From Owenia fusiformis (lineage: Eukaryota; Annelida; Polychaeta; Sabellida; Oweniidae), in the NCBI GenBank assembly GCA_903813345.2, contig CAIIXF020000263.1, forward strand, positions 1 through 25,000: a stretch of 25,000 nt of DNA. The letters run 5' to 3'. Positions 20,979 to 25,000 of the stretch are shown here, one piece after another (position 1 is the first letter of the stretch; each line of letters opens with the position of its first letter). The notes beneath the pieces were generated by a model. That model searched no databases, was not told where the DNA came from, and saw only the letters and a program-made list of their open reading frames with translations. The translations under genes were made by a program, and so were the position numbers.

Positions 20979-21212
20979 CAGGGGCGTAGGCAGTCACGTC
21001 GAGGGGGTGTGATTTTTTGGGGTTTGCATCACTGCGAGCGAAGCAAGCCCCCGAAAAGGGGGTATGGAGGTTCAGCCCGCAAATATTTTGAAATTAACAT
21101 TGTATATGGTGCATTCTAAATATTTCAATCTATAATTTGTTTATGTTTTTTTTCAACAAAATTGCATTTGAAGTACGACACCTATTGCACCCCATCCTTG
21201 GCTACGCCCATG
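20979..21212. mobile_element. Short TIR element (MITE-like, GGGGCGTAG ends)
   Basis: The left end CAGGGGCGTAGGCAG, continuing to GGGGGTG, is matched by the inverted right end CATGGGCGTAGCCAAGG, continuing to GGGGTG (21190-21212). The element is about 234 bp, with a GC-rich left part (GCGAGCGAAGCAAGCCCCCG) and an AT-rich core. Ends of the GGGGCGTAGCCA type are common on small hAT-like MITEs. No convincing 8-bp target duplication is visible, so the superfamily is uncertain. Confidence 0.65.
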
Positions 21213-21299
21213 GACGTACTTAGTGAACGCAGTCGAACGGGTAGGTCCTCTAGAACTAAGAGCATGCTTAATATTTTCTGGTGGTCGTCACGTTCTGTA

Positions 21300-21930
21300 C
21301 TCAGAACGAGTGACAATGCACTTAATATGAGCTGGATGTATTACGAATGAAACTGTCGTACTTGAATCCGAGGATGAGGTAGAACTAATTGTCAACGGGT
21401 TTAAACTGATACAGGATGTCAATGAACTGCTTCGATATGTTGTTTAGACGGAATCAAGATTGCTTATGACCGAGTAAGCACAAATTGCTATCACACTAAA
21501 CTAGTTGTCACTGCGTTCTTCAAAACGTCGAATTGGTTTTATGTGTGCGAACGGAATGAACGTAGCTGCAACTTTCTACGGTCCCTTTACAGACTTCATG
21601 GATGTTCGGACGGGAAGGTGATTTCGATTTTTGAGCCATTTCAAAATTCGACGGCGATCATCATCTTCGAATTCCAAGGTTATAACTGAAGTCGAAGCAA
21701 CTGAAACCTTGTGAATCAAGATGGGCGACCGCATACCGTTCTGTTATGAGATCGTTTGACAATATACTTCAAACGAGATGACGTACTAGACAACGAACGT
21801 AATTGCCGTACTTCCATCCTACTAGGGACGCGTTAAAGGCGTTGTTCAATCGGATATATATCAATTGCAGTACAAGTGTACACCGAAATTGTGCGACTTC
21901 ACCGAACTGCGAATGAGATGGACGTATCTG
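21300..21930 (+). repeat. GC-richer, CpG-rich block with degenerate internal repeats
   Basis: Weak repetition is visible around three points: about 21325 (GAGCTGGATGTATTACGAAT followed by GAAACTGTC), about 21776 (GAGATGACGTACTAGACAAC followed by GAACGTAATTGCC), and 21914 (GAGATGGACGTATCTG). The same theme occurs inverted at 17650-17735. All frames carry stops. It could be a decayed satellite or transposon interior lying next to the TIR element that ends at 21212. Confidence 0.45.
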
Positions 21931-22320
21931 TTAAAAAACGTGTATCTTAACCTCCCTATTTATTCATTTCTTGTTCTGTGTGTAACCATGAAATTGATAA
22001 CGTATCAGTTTTATCTCTGTTCCGGCTAATTCTAATAAAATTTATAATCTGCAACTAAATTAATTTAGATGTGGTATACCATAACGGATGACACAAATAA
22101 AACGAAACATGAAAGCAGGGATGAACCCGAAGCCTAGTAAAGAATTTGTCATTTGTTTCCAAATTCTCCCGATAAGCATGATCCAGGAAGCACTTAACAA
22201 ATAAGGGTCACTTGAAAGAGTGCAAGAGAGATTTGGGACAATAGGAAGACACAATGTTTCACACATGCCTGTGATAATTAATGAAATTGTCCTTCTAAGA
22301 TTCCGAAACGGTACATTATA
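21931..22320. other. Intergenic, no gene recognised
   Basis: The minus strand is open for 93 codons (22060-22341), but the frame starts with TTG inside the left TIR of the adjacent MITE and shows no recognisable motif. I regard it as chance, with a small possibility of an unknown exon. Confidence 0.4.
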
Positions 22321-22813
22321 CAGGGTGGGCCAAAAAACCAATACCCAAATGGTTCAGATGATATATGTTAAATGATGCAATTTTTTTTATTCAGCAGTAA
22401 TATTACATACATTTAATACAATATTCCTTTTGGATAAGTGAATTATTATATATCATTTTAAAGATAAATCATTTCTTAACAATATGCGCCATCAAATTGA
22501 AAACCTTTCTTTTCTCGTGGAGTTAACTTAACTCGTATAAATGCACCTATTTTGAAGGTGCCAAACTTCAAATTTCCCTCCATTTTCCACAATTTAGAAA
22601 TCCGAAGTGAATAATTCTTTGGTCGTCCATGACACCCCTGGTGTCAATTTTAGCCTCTAACTGAACAAGAGAACAGCGGGTTTTCAATCAGCTGGTGTCA
22701 TATTATTAGAAAATGAGTTATCTTTAAAATGATATATAATACATGGCATGGTTTAACTTCATATCATATGATATTCATCCTTAAGCATGGGTATTGTTTT
22801 TTGGCCCACCCTG
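22321..22813. mobile_element. Foldback MITE, mariner-type ends, TA target duplication
   Basis: The left end CAGGGTGGGCCAAAAAACCA (then ATACCCA) and the inverted right end CAGGGTGGGCCAAAAAACAA (then TACCCA) differ by a single-base gap. Both are bordered by TA (22319-22320 and 22814-22815). A second inverted pair lies inside: ATTATATATCATTTTAAAGA (from about 22443) and its complement ending near 22740. The two arms can therefore form long nested stems. The 493-bp length, TA flanks and lack of any coding frame fit a non-autonomous IS630-Tc1-mariner MITE. Confidence 0.92.
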
Positions 22814-23010
22814 TATATGTCCTGGATTAGCAACAAGAGGTTAGTGATCATTAATTGGTTTAAGAGTATGGATTGATTTATGTGTCACAGTTGGTGTCCA
22901 ATTATCAAAAGTCCTGGAAAGACGAAGTTAATTTCGTTATGGTTTGACACCCTCTCCTAATCTAATGAAATTTCAAAATGGTGATTTTTTTCACTTGAAT
23001 ATATATGACA

Positions 23011-23894
23011 CAGGGTGAACAATATCGTACCATTAACCATATGTAAAAATGAAATAATTCCGTTTTGTTGTTTTCCTGGAATTGCGACGACAAAATTTAT
23101 CTAAAAGAGACTTGGTACCGTGGAGCACCTTAAAAATTCAATGCATAAAACATGTATTAAATGAAAAAAACTTAATATGCTTTTTGAAAATGACAGTTAT
23201 TTGATTAAAATGTGTTGCCATAGCAACAAGCCAGTGGTGCTATAATGTTCTACAGGTGAATGGACTCACTGTGACTCAGGGTGATGTCATAATCTTCTGT
23301 CAAAATAGACTCACTCTCTTCACTAAAAGGGTGGAGCAGGTGTTTCCAAACAGTGGAGCAAAATGGTGAAATGGTCAAAGAGCAGATACTTTGCATTAAA
23401 ATATGTGCAAGGTAAAGACTTAAAGGACACTGTAAGAAATGTAAAGCAACATATGAGAACACTTGTTGTTCCTATCCCATGATGAGAAGCTGTTTCAACA
23501 AGTTCAAGAAAGGCATCTCAACAATCGAAGATGAGCCAAGAAGCGGGCGAAAAGGACACCGATATTGAAAGAAAACATTGATTTAGTGAAGACAATAATT
23601 GATCCGGAAAATGCCTATAGTGCATTCTATTTGGGGAGAATACTTCGAAGGAGATAGAGAGCCCTGACTTAGTCCCACTTGCTTAATATTGTGGCAATGA
23701 TAAGATAAGATGTAGGATGCATGAACTGCACATTATGGTCGGATACAATGATTTTGACGTAAAAGTATCCACATTCAAACTGCTCCACGGTATAGAGACA
23801 AGTATATTTCAAATGGATGTAAAACTGTGGCTATAATGTATTACATGCTATGATTTTCACATCTTAATAACAAATATTCAAACTATACATCCTG
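23011..23894 (+). mobile_element. Fossil mariner-like element, degenerate TIRs
   Basis: The left end CAGGGTGAACAATATCGTAC is mirrored by a right end that reads CAGGATGTATAG on the minus strand from 23894. About 100 bp inside each end lies a well-conserved inverted block, GGTACCGTGGAGCAC (23114-23128) and GCTCCACGGTATAGAGACAA (from 23782). The symmetric spacing of the two blocks supports one element of about 884 bp. It encloses a broken transposase start. The flanking dinucleotide is CA on both sides rather than TA, so the exact ends are uncertain. Confidence 0.68.
23372..23625 (+). pseudogene. Fossil mariner transposase, N-terminal DNA-binding region
   Basis: Three successive reading frames recall the N-terminal HTH region of mariner-type transposases. 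The first segment (from 23372) reads WSKSRYFALKYVQGKDLKDT and onward. The second (from 23488) reads SCFNKFKKGISTIEDEPRSG, matching the linker motif of the form W..FK.G....EDEPRSGRP. The third (from 23556) reads TPILKENIDLVKTIIDPENA. Two frameshifts and two stops separate the parts. The catalytic DDD/DDE domain is missing, since the sequence runs into the right inverted block after about 150 bp. It is not the same copy as the C-terminal fossil at 16.5-17.1 kb. Confidence 0.8.
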
Positions 23895-25000
23895 CATATT
23901 TTGTCTTGTTCTGATCATTCCTGGTATTTTAAGAGCAAAAAGAAAGAATGCTCCTCGTATGTTCAGCGACAAGTAAAACATTAACATGACTAGATGGCAA
24001 AAATTTAATTTTATAGAAATTGGTAATATAAAACTGTTGTAAAAAGTTTTTGGATGTCAGAGACCTTTTACTATGGATATCTTTCTCGACGCAAAAGAAT
24101 GTTTTTAGAAGCAACCTGTCGGCTGAACTAGAGAAATCTACAATCATACAATCTGATATGGTGGCGAGTTAAAGAAGTGATTCACGAAGTATATATAGAA
24201 TTTGACCTCAATCACCCCTTTCATTTTGCATTTTTGATGACAAAAACAGAAAAATGAGACAATTGCAAAGAGCATGGCCAGTGTTGATGCTTTACGGCCG
24301 GGGTATAAAGGTGCAGATTTTGCAATGATATTTTCACTTCGTTGGTCGAAGTTGACGAACAGTTGACTCATGATCCTACATTTGTAGCTCATCCAAAATC
24401 TTCTGTTTAAATTACTGTCAGACAATCAATTCCCAAAGTAATTGTTGAGTACAAAGTTTTATACATTTGCTTTGAACTGGTGAAATCATAGCCAAGCGGT
24501 TCACCCAAGGCATAGAGCTGCTAGACAGACAAACAAACAAGTCGTCATCCATCATCAGATAATCAGATAATCAGAGGTAAATCCTGCCCCCAACCTGTGT
24601 GCTTCGTAATCCATGTTACAAGCTTGTGTCTGCAAGGCTTACCTGTACAATGTTACACGTAAGGATGAAATTCGCAGCTTGAACACAAACACCTGATCGG
24701 CGCATAGTTAGCGTACAACTCTCTAAGTACGGTATGTAGCAAATTGACAATGATTCCGGAACACTTGTGGCACAATAACACAATCATATAATATATTGTT
24801 TTCCAAAATACCATATTGTCTGTTGCTACTATATGTATTATATGCATTGGATCCGAAATATGTCAATCTTGGAATTCATCTTGAGTATAATACGAAAGGT
24901 GCTTTTAAATTACTTTAATGGATTGGAATGTGACATTAAGGATCAAGCTTTTCATAAAATCAATTGAGAGAATCAGAATAAAGTCACTCTTATCTTACAA
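23895..25000. other. Intergenic, no gene recognised
   Basis: AT-rich sequence. The open frame at 24144-24425 (minus, 93 codons) starts with TTG and has one hydrophobic stretch (LAMLFAIVSFFCFC) but no family signature. Short direct repeats AGATAATC lie at about 24555-24575. No RNA gene is seen. Confidence 0.4.

Noticed and set aside
22060-22341. 93-codon hydrophobic open frame, minus
   Set aside because: Its start is a TTG inside the MITE terminal repeat; no family signature.
24144-24425. 93-codon open frame with a possible membrane segment, minus
   Set aside because: TTG start, single hydrophobic stretch, no recognisable motif; insufficient to call a gene.
1-25000. CRISPR array, prophage, operon or viral genes
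   Set aside because: The tandem repeats at 671 and 9616 have no unique spacers, and all other signals are those of an animal nuclear genome.

Overview
The window looks like an AT-rich invertebrate (metazoan) nuclear genome segment. It has long non-coding stretches, many transposon fossils and one clear protein gene. That gene is an intact innexin on the minus strand at 3681-4880. The wording of its first extracellular loop (CWCPAKFT ... CW ... TYYVP) and its single-exon form point to a lophotrochozoan; a mollusc is my best guess, with annelid or brachiopod possible. Nothing looks bacterial or viral, and there are no operons, ribosome binding sites or CRISPR arrays.

Layout. 1-3.1 kb is intergenic apart from a 37-bp minisatellite (671-889) whose unit can fold into two mutually exclusive hairpins. 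A 47-nt hairpin lies at 3105-3151, in the 3' flank of the innexin. 5-8 kb has no recognisable gene except a weak piggyBac-like transposase remnant near 6.93-7.16 kb. 8050-9121 is a 1.07-kb TIR element with TA flanks. 9616-9895 is a 40-bp tandem array. It is interrupted in phase by about 720 bp that carries one copy of a dispersed repeat family; the other copies are at 15.7-16.1 and 18.65-18.89 kb. A degenerate tRNA-like sequence sits at 11775-11847 on the minus strand.

13489-14587 is the most striking object. It is a 1,099-bp TIR element with a perfect 10-bp target-site duplication, and its interior is about four copies of a 190-bp unit very rich in ACGT. 16321-17245 is a broken mariner-type element whose transposase 3' half is flanked by inverted copies of its own 3' end. 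20979-21212 is a short TIR element of the GGGGCGTAG type, followed by a GC-richer repetitive block (21.3-21.93 kb) that is related in inverted orientation to 17.55-17.82 kb. 22321-22813 is a foldback MITE with TA flanks. 23011-23894 is a second fossil mariner with a frameshifted N-terminal transposase remnant.

How it fits together: one conserved gap-junction gene sits in a stretch of decayed DNA transposons (several IS630-Tc1-mariner lineages, a MULE- or hAT-like element, possibly piggyBac) and their satellite-like derivatives. I see no convincing exon of any other host gene, but short exons in intergenic stretches cannot be excluded by eye.
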